Source: Cupriavidus sp. WKF15 (GTDB lineage Bacteria; Pseudomonadota; Gammaproteobacteria; Burkholderiales; Burkholderiaceae). Taken from it: a stretch of 64,000 bases of DNA. Below are positions 26,329 through 34,003 of the stretch, one piece after another (the first letter of the stretch is position 1; each line of letters begins with the position of its first letter). A program made the translations under genes and the position numbers. The stretch is from positions 310,001 through 374,000 of the forward strand of contig NZ_CP119572.1 of the NCBI RefSeq assembly GCF_029278605.1, in the 5' to 3' direction. The notes beneath the pieces were generated by a model. That model saw only the letters and a list, made by a program, of their open reading frames with translations. It was not told where the DNA came from and did not search any database.

Positions 26329-26823
26329 TCAGCGCGCGGTGGCGATGGCGGCACGCGCCTGGCCCAGCGCCTGTTCCAGATAGGCGCCGTAGAAATCGGG
26401 CTGCAGGCCGCGCAGCGGGGCGGCTGCCTGCCGCCCGTCGCGATCGAGGAACAGCACTGTCGGGGCCACGCGCACCTGGTGCGCCCGCGCCCACGCGCGC
26501 GCGGTGGTCATGGTGCCGTCGGTGTCGCGCAGCGGCGTGTCGGCGGTCATGTCGACTTCGCGCACCGCGATTTCGCCGGCCGCCGCCTGCGGGCCGAGAT
26601 AGCTCTTGCGCACGGTGTCGCAGTAGCCGCAATCGGGCAGCGAAACCAGGACCACTAACGGTTCTCCGCGGCACGCCGCGTCGGCGGCGTGAGCGGCCAG
26701 GTCGGTCGCGGGTGGCAGGTGTGGCGTGCCGGCGCCCGCGGGACTGGCGAGCATGGCCAATGCCAGCAGCGCGGCTGCCGCAAGACGAACGGAGGGGCGA
26801 CGGAGCGGAATGAGCGGGGGCAT
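26329..26823 (-). CDS. Exported thioredoxin-fold protein
   Basis: A 164-residue periplasmic thioredoxin-like protein. The signal peptide (RRPSVRLAAAALLALAMLASPAGAG) points to export. The redox motif is C65-G-Y-C68 in SLPDCGYCDTVRK, and the cis-Pro region is VRVAPTVLFLD. It resembles SoxW or thiol-reductant proteins of COG2143. ATG 26823 is chosen because it starts the signal peptide. The frame to 26946 adds 41 low-complexity residues. It precedes the TlpA-like gene on the same strand and may share its transcript. Confidence 0.8.
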   Translation of the reverse strand: MPPLIPLRRPSVRLAAAALLALAMLASPAGAGTPHLPPATDLAAHAADAACRGEPLVVLVSLPDCGYCDTVRKSYLGPQAAAGEIAVREVDMTADTPLRDTDGTMTTARAWARAHQVRVAPTVLFLDRDGRQAAAPLRGLQPDFYGAYLEQALGQARAAIATAR

Positions 26824-26953
26824 GGTGTGAAGCGCAGCAAGCACGGGCCGGCGGCTTCCCGGATAATACCGGTTTCCGCCCGGCGGCCAGGCGCCTGCCC
26901 GCCGCCGTCCCCGGTCCCGACAATACGCGCCGCACCGTACGGCCACGTCCCCG

Positions 26954-27550
26954 ATGCCCCTTCTTCAGGTCTGTCAGTGGTTCTCCCGGCTTCGCCTGGT
27001 GCTGCCGGCCATGCTCGCCGTGGCCTGGCTTGGCGCGTGTTCGCCGCGCTATGACTGGCGCACGATCCAGTCGGGCGAGGGCGGCTATGCCGCGCTCTAT
27101 CCGGGCAAGCCCACCAGCGCCGCGCGCGATGTCACCATTGCCGGGCACAAGCTGCCGATGACCATGGAAGCGGCGCGCGTCGACGACACGCTGTTCGCGG
27201 TCGGCGTGGTCACGCTGCCGGCCGACGACGCCGGTTTGCGGCGCGAAGCGCTGGCCGCGATGCAGTCGGGCCTGCTTGCCAATCTCGGCGTGCATGGCGG
27301 CGAACCGGCGCACACGCGCGCGGTGACGATCCAGTCGGCCGACCAGCCGGCGCGGCCGCTCGACGGCGTCGAACTGCAGGTCAGCGGCGTGTCGCCACAG
27401 GACCACTCGCCGCGCCGCCTGACCGCGCGGCTTGTCGCCGTCGGCACGCGCGCCTACCAGGCCGTGGTGCTGGAATCGGGCGACGGCGCGCGCGACCAGC
27501 GCAACGCCGAGCAGGTGGAGCAGTTCCTGGGCGGATTCCATCCGTACTGA
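26954..27550 (+). CDS. Putative lipoprotein of unknown function
   Basis: A 198-residue protein I cannot place in a named family. A hydrophobic N-terminus (LVLPAMLAVAWLGAC) ends in the lipobox LGAC with C29, so it is probably a lipoprotein in the cell envelope. The rest is a single soluble domain beginning YDWRTIQSGEGGYAALYPGKP, with a C-terminal QVEQFLGGFHPY. It is divergent from the exported thioredoxin gene (130 bp apart). It ends 43 bp before the LysE-type gene on the same strand. Confidence 0.75.
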   Translation: MPLLQVCQWFSRLRLVLPAMLAVAWLGACSPRYDWRTIQSGEGGYAALYPGKPTSAARDVTIAGHKLPMTMEAARVDDTLFAVGVVTLPADDAGLRREALAAMQSGLLANLGVHGGEPAHTRAVTIQSADQPARPLDGVELQVSGVSPQDHSPRRLTARLVAVGTRAYQAVVLESGDGARDQRNAEQVEQFLGGFHPY

Positions 27551-27593
27551 TGCGCTCCATAAGCGCCCCATAAGGTTTATCTGAAGGAGAGAT

Positions 27594-28238
27594 ATGATGC
27601 GTTGGGAAGTCTGGCTGGCCTATTTCGCCGCATGCTGGGTCATCGCGGTGTCGCCCGGTTCGGGCGCGGTGCTGTCGATGAGCCACGGGCTGTCGTATGG
27701 CGTGCGCAGGACATCGACCACGATCTTCGGCCTGCAGGCCGGGCTGGTGATCATCCTGCTGGTCGCCGGTGGCGGACTTGGGGCGCTGCTGCTGGCGTCG
27801 GAGCATGCGTTCGCCGCGGTCAAGACCGTGGGGGCCCTGTACCTGATCTACCTGGGCGTGCAGCAATGGCGCGCGCGGGTCGAGGAGGGGACGGCAGCGA
27901 ACGGCGGCGCCGTGCGCATGACGCCCATGAGCCCCCGCCGGCGTTTCGCGACCGGGCTGCTGACCAATGTGACCAACCCGAAGGGCATCATCTTCATGGT
28001 CGCCGTGCTGCCGCAGTTCATCGACCCGTCGCGGCCGCTGGCGCCGCAGCTCGCCATCCTGGCTGCGACCATGTGCGGCGTCGACCTGGTCGTCATGCAC
28101 GGCTATGCGCTGCTGGCGTCGCGCATGCAGGGCCTGTTCCGTAACGCGCGTGCCGTGCGGTGGCAGAACCGCTTCTTCGGCAGCGTGCTGATGGCGGTGG
28201 GCGCGGCGCTGTTCTTCGTGCGGCGCCAGCACGCCTGA
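27594..28238 (+). CDS. LysE/RhtB-family amino acid exporter
   Basis: A 214-residue inner-membrane protein with about six hydrophobic segments. It begins WLAYFAACWVIAVSPGSGAV, where the P-G-x-G signature of the LysE/RhtB family is clear, and later has GLLTNVTNPKGIIFMVAVLPQF, another family hallmark. The usual substrate is an amino acid such as homoserine, threonine or leucine, which cannot be read from the sequence. GAAGGAGAGAT precedes two adjacent ATGs (27594 and 27597), and either may be used. Confidence 0.88.
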   Translation: MMRWEVWLAYFAACWVIAVSPGSGAVLSMSHGLSYGVRRTSTTIFGLQAGLVIILLVAGGGLGALLLASEHAFAAVKTVGALYLIYLGVQQWRARVEEGTAANGGAVRMTPMSPRRRFATGLLTNVTNPKGIIFMVAVLPQFIDPSRPLAPQLAILAATMCGVDLVVMHGYALLASRMQGLFRNARAVRWQNRFFGSVLMAVGAALFFVRRQHA

Positions 28239-28259
28239 GCACCGGCACTGGCGCGTCCC

Positions 28260-28294
28260 GGCGGGGTTTGCTTCAATGAGGAGGAAACCCCGCC
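28260..28294. promoter_or_regulatory. Hairpin between LysE-type gene and small proline-rich ORF
   Basis: A 10-bp stem, GGCGGGGTTT and AAACCCCGCC, with a 15-nt loop and no T-run. It could be a weak end of the LysE transcript or a leader structure for the next ORF. Confidence 0.4.
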
Positions 28295-28308
28295 ACGGAG
28301 ACACCCGT

Positions 28309-28488
28309 ATGCCAGCCTTGCTGATACCTCGCGCGCGCATGGTGCCGCGCCATACCGTGCCCCCGGTGGAGGAGCCATCGCCGCCGGGCGTGCCGCCCGA
28401 CCTGCCGCTGCCGCCCGAGGAGGATCCGGTCCCGCCGCCGGTCGAGCCGCCGGTGATTGTCCCCCGGCGTTACTGTTTCAATTCGTAG
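28309..28488 (+). CDS. Small proline-rich hypothetical protein
   Basis: A 59-residue ORF dominated by Pro, Glu and Val (PPVEEPSPPGVPPDLPLPPE, then EEDPVPPPVEPP). It ends PRRYCFNS with no recognisable domain or signal peptide. ATG 28309 is preferred because GGAG lies eight bases upstream. ATG 28276 would start inside the hairpin. Its 3' end overlaps that of nagR by 19 bp on the opposite strand. Pro-rich ORFs of this kind recur in the group, but expression is unproven. Confidence 0.4.
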   Translation: MPALLIPRARMVPRHTVPPVEEPSPPGVPPDLPLPPEEDPVPPPVEPPVIVPRRYCFNS

Positions 28489-29189
28489 AAGTCGTTCAGG
28501 CAATAGGCGTCGGTCAGTTCCACCGGCTGGTCGCCATGGCTGTAGCCGATCCGCCGGATATGCAGCAGCGGCTCGCCGGGTGCGATCGCCAGGTGCGCGG
28601 AGAGCGCCTCGTCGGCCACGACCGCGCGCAGCTTCTCGGTAATGCGCAGCACCGGCCGGCCGATCCGTTCCAGGTACGCATACAGCGATTCGCCGATGGC
28701 GCTGGCGTCGGGCAGCACCGCGAGCGCCAGCGTGGTGACGTCCATCCAGAAGGTCTGGCCATCGGCCTTGCGCAGCCGGGTCAGCCTGACGATCTCCTCG
28801 CCGGCCTGCAGCGCCAGCACGCCGGCTTCCTGCGCGGTGGCCTTGCGGCGCTCGAATGCGACCAGTTCGCTGGCGGGCGTCATGCCGCGCCGGCGCGCCA
28901 GTTCGCTGAAGTTGTCCAGCCGCGCCGCCTTCGGCTCCGGGCGCGGCGCGATAAAGGTGCCCGCGCCGCGGCTGCGCGTGATTGCGCCTTCCTCGGCCAG
29001 CACCTGTAGCGCGCGCCGCGCGGTGACCCGCGAAATCCCCAGCGATTCCACCAGCGTGCGCTCCGAAGGCAGCGCATCGCCGACACGCCACTGTCCGTCG
29101 TGGATGGCCGTGCCCAGCCTGCGCGCCACCTGCAGGTAGATCGGCGTCGCGTCGGCTCCTTTCCTGGAGTTTTCGATCGTGAAACGCAT
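28470..29189 (-). CDS. nagR: GntR/HutC-family regulator of amino-sugar genes
   Basis: A 239-residue regulator with an N-terminal GntR winged helix (PIYLQVARRLGTAI, ALPSERTLVESLGISRVTARRAL, GAGTFI) and a C-terminal UTRA effector domain. Domain type and position beside a porin, nagA and nagB-II support a NagR/DasR-like repressor that responds to GlcNAc-6-P or GlcN-6-P. ATG 29189 gives the usual start. A frame to 29261 exists. Its first 11 bases overlap the first 11 bases of the divergent porin gene, so each gene's control region must lie inside the other. Confidence 0.85.
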   Translation of the reverse strand: MRFTIENSRKGADATPIYLQVARRLGTAIHDGQWRVGDALPSERTLVESLGISRVTARRALQVLAEEGAITRSRGAGTFIAPRPEPKAARLDNFSELARRRGMTPASELVAFERRKATAQEAGVLALQAGEEIVRLTRLRKADGQTFWMDVTTLALAVLPDASAIGESLYAYLERIGRPVLRITEKLRAVVADEALSAHLAIAPGEPLLHIRRIGYSHGDQPVELTDAYCLNDFYELKQ

Positions 29190-30246
29190 TGCACTGACGG
29201 CGCTGCTCGCAGCGTCGGCCGGCGGCGCCTGTGCGCAATCCGCCAGCCCCGCCGGCATCACCCTGTACGGCCGCGCGGTGGCGGGCCTCGACTATGTCAA
29301 CGGTATCGCCCGGCCTGGCGGCGATGCCGACACCTTCCGCTTTGGCAGCAACCAGTACGGTGTGAGCTTCTGGGGCATGCGCGGCACCGAAGACCTGGGC
29401 GGCGGCGTACGCGCGCTGGTCAACGTGGAGGGCATGATCACATCGGGCACCGGCGCCTCCGATCCGCTGTTCAATCGCCGTGCGCAGGTTGGCCTTGCCG
29501 GCAATGACTGGGGCACGCTGTTGCTTGGCCGCGGCATGAGCCTGACCGACGACGAAAGCGGCATGCTCGACCCGATGGGGATGCAGGCAAGTTCGGTGGC
29601 CACGCTGGTCTATGGCCGCAACTGGGGCTCTCGTCCGAACGCGGTGACGTGGAACTCGCCGACGTGGGCCGGCTTCAGCCTGCGCGCGCAGGCCGGCCAT
29701 GACGGCGATCCTGGCAACGCCAGGGGCGGCAGGCAACTGAGCGCGGCCATCAAGTACGCGCAAGGAAATCTGGCCCTCACCGGACTCTACGAAGAACTGC
29801 GCGACGCGCGCGGCCGCATGGATGACCTGTACGCCAGCTCGCGCCAGTACACGGTGGGCGGCAGTTACGCGCTGCGCGATCTGCGCCTGTTCGCGGGCTA
29901 CAACCTGACGGCATCGTCGGGCGATACCGTGGCCACGGCGGCCAATCCGCATGCCGCCACGCGCAGCCAGATGGGATGGATCGGGGCCAACTACCGCCTG
30001 CTGCCCGCGCTGACGCTGATGTCGGGCCTGTACTACGCGTCGCTGAACCGGAATGCGGGCCATGGCACGCTTGTCACACTCGGCGCAAAGTATGACTTGT
30101 CGCGCCGCACCTCGCTGTACGGCACGGTCGCATCGGTATTCAACTCGCGAAATGCAAGCTTCTCGGTCGAAGCGTCGCCGGACACCAATCCGCGCCCTGG
30201 CGTCACCCAGCAGGGTGCCTATGCCGGCATCATCCACCTGTTCTGA
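29179..30246 (+). CDS. Gram-negative trimeric porin, probably for amino sugars
   Basis: A 355-residue outer-membrane porin of the betaproteobacterial OmpC-like family. It starts with GTG 29179 (MKRIALTALLAASAGGACAQ), giving a clean signal peptide, with TGGAG upstream. The mature part begins ITLYGRAVAGLDYVNG and ends in IIHLF, with the terminal Phe needed for barrel assembly. It sits between nagR and nagA, so uptake of GlcNAc or chitin oligomers is likely. The equivalent C. necator gene is called nagC, as I recall. The start overlaps the nagR start. Confidence 0.87.
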   Translation: MKRIALTALLAASAGGACAQSASPAGITLYGRAVAGLDYVNGIARPGGDADTFRFGSNQYGVSFWGMRGTEDLGGGVRALVNVEGMITSGTGASDPLFNRRAQVGLAGNDWGTLLLGRGMSLTDDESGMLDPMGMQASSVATLVYGRNWGSRPNAVTWNSPTWAGFSLRAQAGHDGDPGNARGGRQLSAAIKYAQGNLALTGLYEELRDARGRMDDLYASSRQYTVGGSYALRDLRLFAGYNLTASSGDTVATAANPHAATRSQMGWIGANYRLLPALTLMSGLYYASLNRNAGHGTLVTLGAKYDLSRRTSLYGTVASVFNSRNASFSVEASPDTNPRPGVTQQGAYAGIIHLF

Positions 30247-30276
30247 AGGCGGACCTGTAATGCGGAGATTTCTGCC

Positions 30277-31380
30277 ATGAAGGGCAATATCCTGACCCCG
30301 GCCGGCTGGGTCCTCGGCGAACTCCACGTGGGATCCGACGGTCGCATCGCGCGCATCGAGGGCGTGCCGGCGGAGCCCGCGCACAATGATGCGCCCTATG
30401 TGGTGCCCGGCTTTGTCGACCTTCTCAACCACGGTTGCGGCGGCAAGGATTTCATGGATGGCGAGGCGGCGGTGCCTGTGATCCTGCGCGCGCATGCGCG
30501 CTTCGGCACCACCAGTCTGCTCGGCAGCACCATGACGGCCCCGCATGACGTGCTGCTGAACGCACTGCAGGCGCTCGAACGCGCCTGTGCACGGCGCCCC
30601 GCAAGCGGTGCGCGCATGCTCGGCGTGCATCTCGAAGGACCGTACATCAACCCGGGCAAGCTTGGTGCGCAGCCCGATACGCCGGCCATCGCCACACCGC
30701 AGCAGATGTCGCAGTACCTCGGCGCCGCGCCCCTCAAGGTCGTGACGCTGGCGCCCGAACTGCCCGGCCACCTGGACATCATCCGCATGCTGGCCGCGCA
30801 TGGCGTGCGCGTGCAGCTGGGCCATACGCTGGGCAGCTACGAGGATGCCGTGGCCGCGCTGGCGGCGGGCGCCACCGGCTTCACGCACCTGTTCAATGCC
30901 ATGACGCCGCTGCAGCACCGCGCGCCCGGCGTGGTCGGCGCGGCGCTGGCGCATGCTGAGTACGCCGAACTGATTCCGGACCTGCTGCACGTGCATCCCG
31001 GTGCCATCCGTGCCGCGCTGCGCGCGATCCCGCGCCTGTATGCCGTGACCGACGCCACCGCCGCGGCCGGCATGCCGGACGGCGTCTATCACCTGGGCAG
31101 TCAGACCGTCTACAAGGCCGGCGGCAGTGTGCGGCTGGCCAATGGCACGCTGTCCGGCAGCGTGCTGACGATGGACCAGGCGCTGCGCAATTTTGTCGCG
31201 ATCGGACTGGACCTGGCCGATGCCTCGCGGCGCGTGTCGCTGTATCCGGCGCAATACCTGGGCCTGGCCGATCGCGGGCAACTGGCGCCGGGCTGCTGGG
31301 CCGACGTGGTCGTGCTGGATCGCGCGCTGCACATCCGGACCGTTCATGTCGAAGGAGAACGTTGTGTCGAGAATGCTTGA
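30277..31380 (+). CDS. nagA: N-acetylglucosamine-6-phosphate deacetylase
   Basis: A 367-residue amidohydrolase that removes acetate from GlcNAc-6-P to give GlcN-6-P. Key residues are E120 in GVHLEGPYIN, H183 in LGHT, H204 in THLFNAM and catalytic D259 in AVTDA. GGAG lies about eight bases before the ATG. The 3' end overlaps the nagB-II start by 17 bp, so the two enzymes of the pathway are translationally linked. Confidence 0.93.
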   Translation: MKGNILTPAGWVLGELHVGSDGRIARIEGVPAEPAHNDAPYVVPGFVDLLNHGCGGKDFMDGEAAVPVILRAHARFGTTSLLGSTMTAPHDVLLNALQALERACARRPASGARMLGVHLEGPYINPGKLGAQPDTPAIATPQQMSQYLGAAPLKVVTLAPELPGHLDIIRMLAAHGVRVQLGHTLGSYEDAVAALAAGATGFTHLFNAMTPLQHRAPGVVGAALAHAEYAELIPDLLHVHPGAIRAALRAIPRLYAVTDATAAAGMPDGVYHLGSQTVYKAGGSVRLANGTLSGSVLTMDQALRNFVAIGLDLADASRRVSLYPAQYLGLADRGQLAPGCWADVVVLDRALHIRTVHVEGERCVENA

Positions 31381-32392
31381 AGAGGCATTGAGCGCGCCTG
31401 CCGTGGTGGCCGCGCAGCTCGAACATGCCGCGGAAGTGGCCGCGCTGGCCGAGGCGCTGGCCGCGCAGCCGTGGCCGGCGGTGCTGACCGTGGCGCGCGG
31501 CAGTTCGGACCATGCCGCGAGCTACTTTGCCGCGCTGGTCACGCGGCGGCTCGGCGTACCCGTGGCCTCGCTGCCGATGTCTACGGTGACGCTGCATGCA
31601 AGCGCGCTGCGCGTGGCCGGGCAGCTGGCCGTGGCGTTCTCGCAATCGGGGCGCAGTCCGGATCTGGTAGAGACCATGCGCGCACTGCGTGCCGGCGGCG
31701 CCCAAACGCTGGCGCTGGTCAACGCGCCGGGGTCGCCGCTGGCGCACGCGTGCGAGCACGCGCTGCCGCTGCGCGCCGGGGCGGAGCACAGCGTGGCCGC
31801 GACCAAGAGCTATATCGCCATGCTGTCGCAGTCGGCGCTGCTGGTCGGGCACCTGGAGCGCGCACGCACCGGCGCGGCGGCGCTGGCCGACGCGTGCGCA
31901 GCGCTGCCGCTCGCGCTGCGCATGGCCGCGACGCTGGACTGGAGCGCGCTGGTGCCGGCGCTGCGTGGCGCGCGACAGATGCTGGTACTGGGCCGCGGCC
32001 CGGGCCTGGCGGTGGCGCAGGAAGCCGCGCTCAAGCTCAAGGAAACGTCCGGCATCCAGGCCGAGGCGTTTTCGGGCGCCGAAGTGAGGCACGGCCCGAT
32101 GGAACTGATCGGCGCGGGCTATCCGCTGCTGGTGTTTGCCCCGCGCGGTCCGGAGCAGCAGGGGCTGCTGATGCTCGCGGCCGAGATGCGCGCGCGCGGC
32201 GCCCGCGTGCTGCTGGCAGCGCCGGCCGGCACGCCTGATGCGGACCTGCCGCTGGCCGAGGCCGCGCATCCGCTGCTCGACCCGATTGCCGCCATCCAGA
32301 GTTTCTACCTCGCCGCGGAAGCGCTGGCGCGTGCGCGTGGCCGTCATCCGGACCAGCCGCGGTACCTGAGCAAGGTCACTGAAACCCGGTGA
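31364..32392 (+). CDS. Glucosamine-6-phosphate deaminase, SIS-domain type (NagB-II)
   Basis: A 342-residue protein of two SIS domains without a glutaminase domain, like the isomerase half of GlmS. Such proteins beside nagA act as GlcN-6-P deaminases, giving fructose-6-P and ammonia. Motifs include VARGSSDHAASYFAAL, SQSGRSPD and the second-domain AFSGAEVRHGPMELI. GTG 31364 is chosen because GAAGGAG stands six bases before it. ATG 31373 is too far from that signal. It overlaps the nagA end, and zwf follows 83 bp later. Confidence 0.9.
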   Translation: MSRMLEEALSAPAVVAAQLEHAAEVAALAEALAAQPWPAVLTVARGSSDHAASYFAALVTRRLGVPVASLPMSTVTLHASALRVAGQLAVAFSQSGRSPDLVETMRALRAGGAQTLALVNAPGSPLAHACEHALPLRAGAEHSVAATKSYIAMLSQSALLVGHLERARTGAAALADACAALPLALRMAATLDWSALVPALRGARQMLVLGRGPGLAVAQEAALKLKETSGIQAEAFSGAEVRHGPMELIGAGYPLLVFAPRGPEQQGLLMLAAEMRARGARVLLAAPAGTPDADLPLAEAAHPLLDPIAAIQSFYLAAEALARARGRHPDQPRYLSKVTETR

Positions 32393-32475
32393 GCCCGCTC
32401 ACCGGGCAGGCAGCCAGCGACCCGAGCCCACCCCGCCACACCCCCGCCGACGATCGGCACGCAAGGAGATACGCC

Positions 32476-33963
32476 ATGCCAAGCACACGATCCGCCCCGT
32501 TTTCCGCCGGCGCAGACGCCCGGCCACTGGACCTCGTCATCTTCGGCGGCACCGGCGACCTGTCGGCGCGCAAGCTGCTGCCATCGCTGTACATGATCCA
32601 CCGCGACGGCAACCTGCCCGAGCGCACGCGCATCCTCGGCGCAGGCCGGCATGCGTGGCAGCGCGAGGCCTTCATGCGCTTTGCCGACGAGCGCGCGCAG
32701 CCCTTCGTCGATGCGCGCTATCTCGACCCGGCGAAGTGGCAGAACTTCCTCCAGCGCCTCGACTACGTGCAGCTCGACGCAGGCGAGCCAGGCGATTACC
32801 CGGCCCTGGCGGCGGCATTGCGCGACGAGGCCTTGCGCGTCTACTACATGGCGATGCCGCCGGGGCTGTTCGCGGCCACCTGCGACAACCTCGCGAGCCA
32901 CGGCCTGATCGCGGCCGACACGCGGCTCGTGCTGGAGAAGCCGCTGGGCGTGGACCTGGCGTCCGCCATCGCGATCAGCGACGTGGTGACGCGCTACTTC
33001 AGCGAGCCCCGCACCTACCGCATCGACCACTATCTCGGCAAGGAGACAGTGCAGAACCTGATGGCGCTGCGCTTCGGCAATTCCATCTTCGAGCCGCTGT
33101 GGCGCACGCCGTTTGTCTCGAGCGTGCAGATCACCGTGGCCGAGACCGTGGGCGTGGGCACGCGCGGCGGCTTCTACGACGAGGCTGGCGCCATGCGCGA
33201 CATGGTGCAGAACCACCTGCTGCAACTGGTCAGCATCCTGGCGATGGAGCCGCCCGCGTCGCTCGATTCGGATGCCGTGCGCGACGAAAAGCTCAAGGTG
33301 CTGCGCTCGCTGCGGCCGATGTCGCCCGAGGACGTGCGCCGCAACACCGTGCGCGGCCGCTACACCGCGGGCGCGATCGCCGGCGAGCTGGTGCGCGGCT
33401 ACCTGGAGGAAGACGGCATCCCGGCCGACAGCCGCACCGAGACCTTCGTTGCGATGCGCGCGGAACTCGGCACGTGGCGCTGGAACAAGGTGCCGTTCTA
33501 CCTGCGCACCGGAAAACGCATGCAGGAGCGCGTGACCGAGGTGGTGGTCCATTTCGCCGAGGTGCCGCACTCCATTTTCGGCACCGGCAGCACGCTGAGG
33601 CCGAACCGCATGGTGATCCGGCTGCAGCCCGAAGAATCCGTGCAGCTGATGCTGATGGTCAAGCAGCCCGGCGAGGGCATGAAGCTCAAGCCGCTGAGCC
33701 TTGCGCTGAACCTCGATTCCGCTTTCACCACGCGTCGCGCCGAGGCCTACGAGCGCCTGCTGCTTGACGTGATCCGGGGGCGCCTGGCGCTATTCGTGCG
33801 GCGCGACGAACTGCAGGCCGCATGGACCTGGGTCGATCCGATTCTGGAAGCGTGGCGCCAGCAGGATGAAGGTCCGCGGCCCTACACGGCCGGCACCTGG
33901 GGCCCGGCGGCGTCGTCGGCGTTCATGGCGCGCGAGGGCGTGCAGTGGTCGGAGGAAGCATGA
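32476..33963 (+). CDS. zwf: Glucose-6-phosphate 1-dehydrogenase
   Basis: A 495-residue enzyme oxidising glucose-6-P to 6-phosphogluconolactone with NAD(P)+. The nucleotide-binding fold starts LVIFGGTGDLSARKLLPSLY. The active-site signature RIDHYLGKETVQN is intact, as is the upstream EKPLG. AAGGAG lies eight bases before ATG 32476. It follows the nag genes. Fructose-6-P from amino sugars can be isomerised to glucose-6-P and enter the Entner-Doudoroff route here, which would explain the placement. No pgl, edd or eda gene is in the window. Confidence 0.95.
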   Translation: MPSTRSAPFSAGADARPLDLVIFGGTGDLSARKLLPSLYMIHRDGNLPERTRILGAGRHAWQREAFMRFADERAQPFVDARYLDPAKWQNFLQRLDYVQLDAGEPGDYPALAAALRDEALRVYYMAMPPGLFAATCDNLASHGLIAADTRLVLEKPLGVDLASAIAISDVVTRYFSEPRTYRIDHYLGKETVQNLMALRFGNSIFEPLWRTPFVSSVQITVAETVGVGTRGGFYDEAGAMRDMVQNHLLQLVSILAMEPPASLDSDAVRDEKLKVLRSLRPMSPEDVRRNTVRGRYTAGAIAGELVRGYLEEDGIPADSRTETFVAMRAELGTWRWNKVPFYLRTGKRMQERVTEVVVHFAEVPHSIFGTGSTLRPNRMVIRLQPEESVQLMLMVKQPGEGMKLKPLSLALNLDSAFTTRRAEAYERLLLDVIRGRLALFVRRDELQAAWTWVDPILEAWRQQDEGPRPYTAGTWGPAASSAFMAREGVQWSEEA

Positions 33964-34003
33964 AGCGCACCGGACTGACCGGGGTTCCGAGGCGCCTCCG
34001 GGG

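Noticed and set aside
28273..31347. 1024-codon minus-strand frame across nagA, the porin and nagR
   Set aside because: It runs antisense to nagA and the porin and in a different frame through nagR. It has low-complexity composition and no domain.
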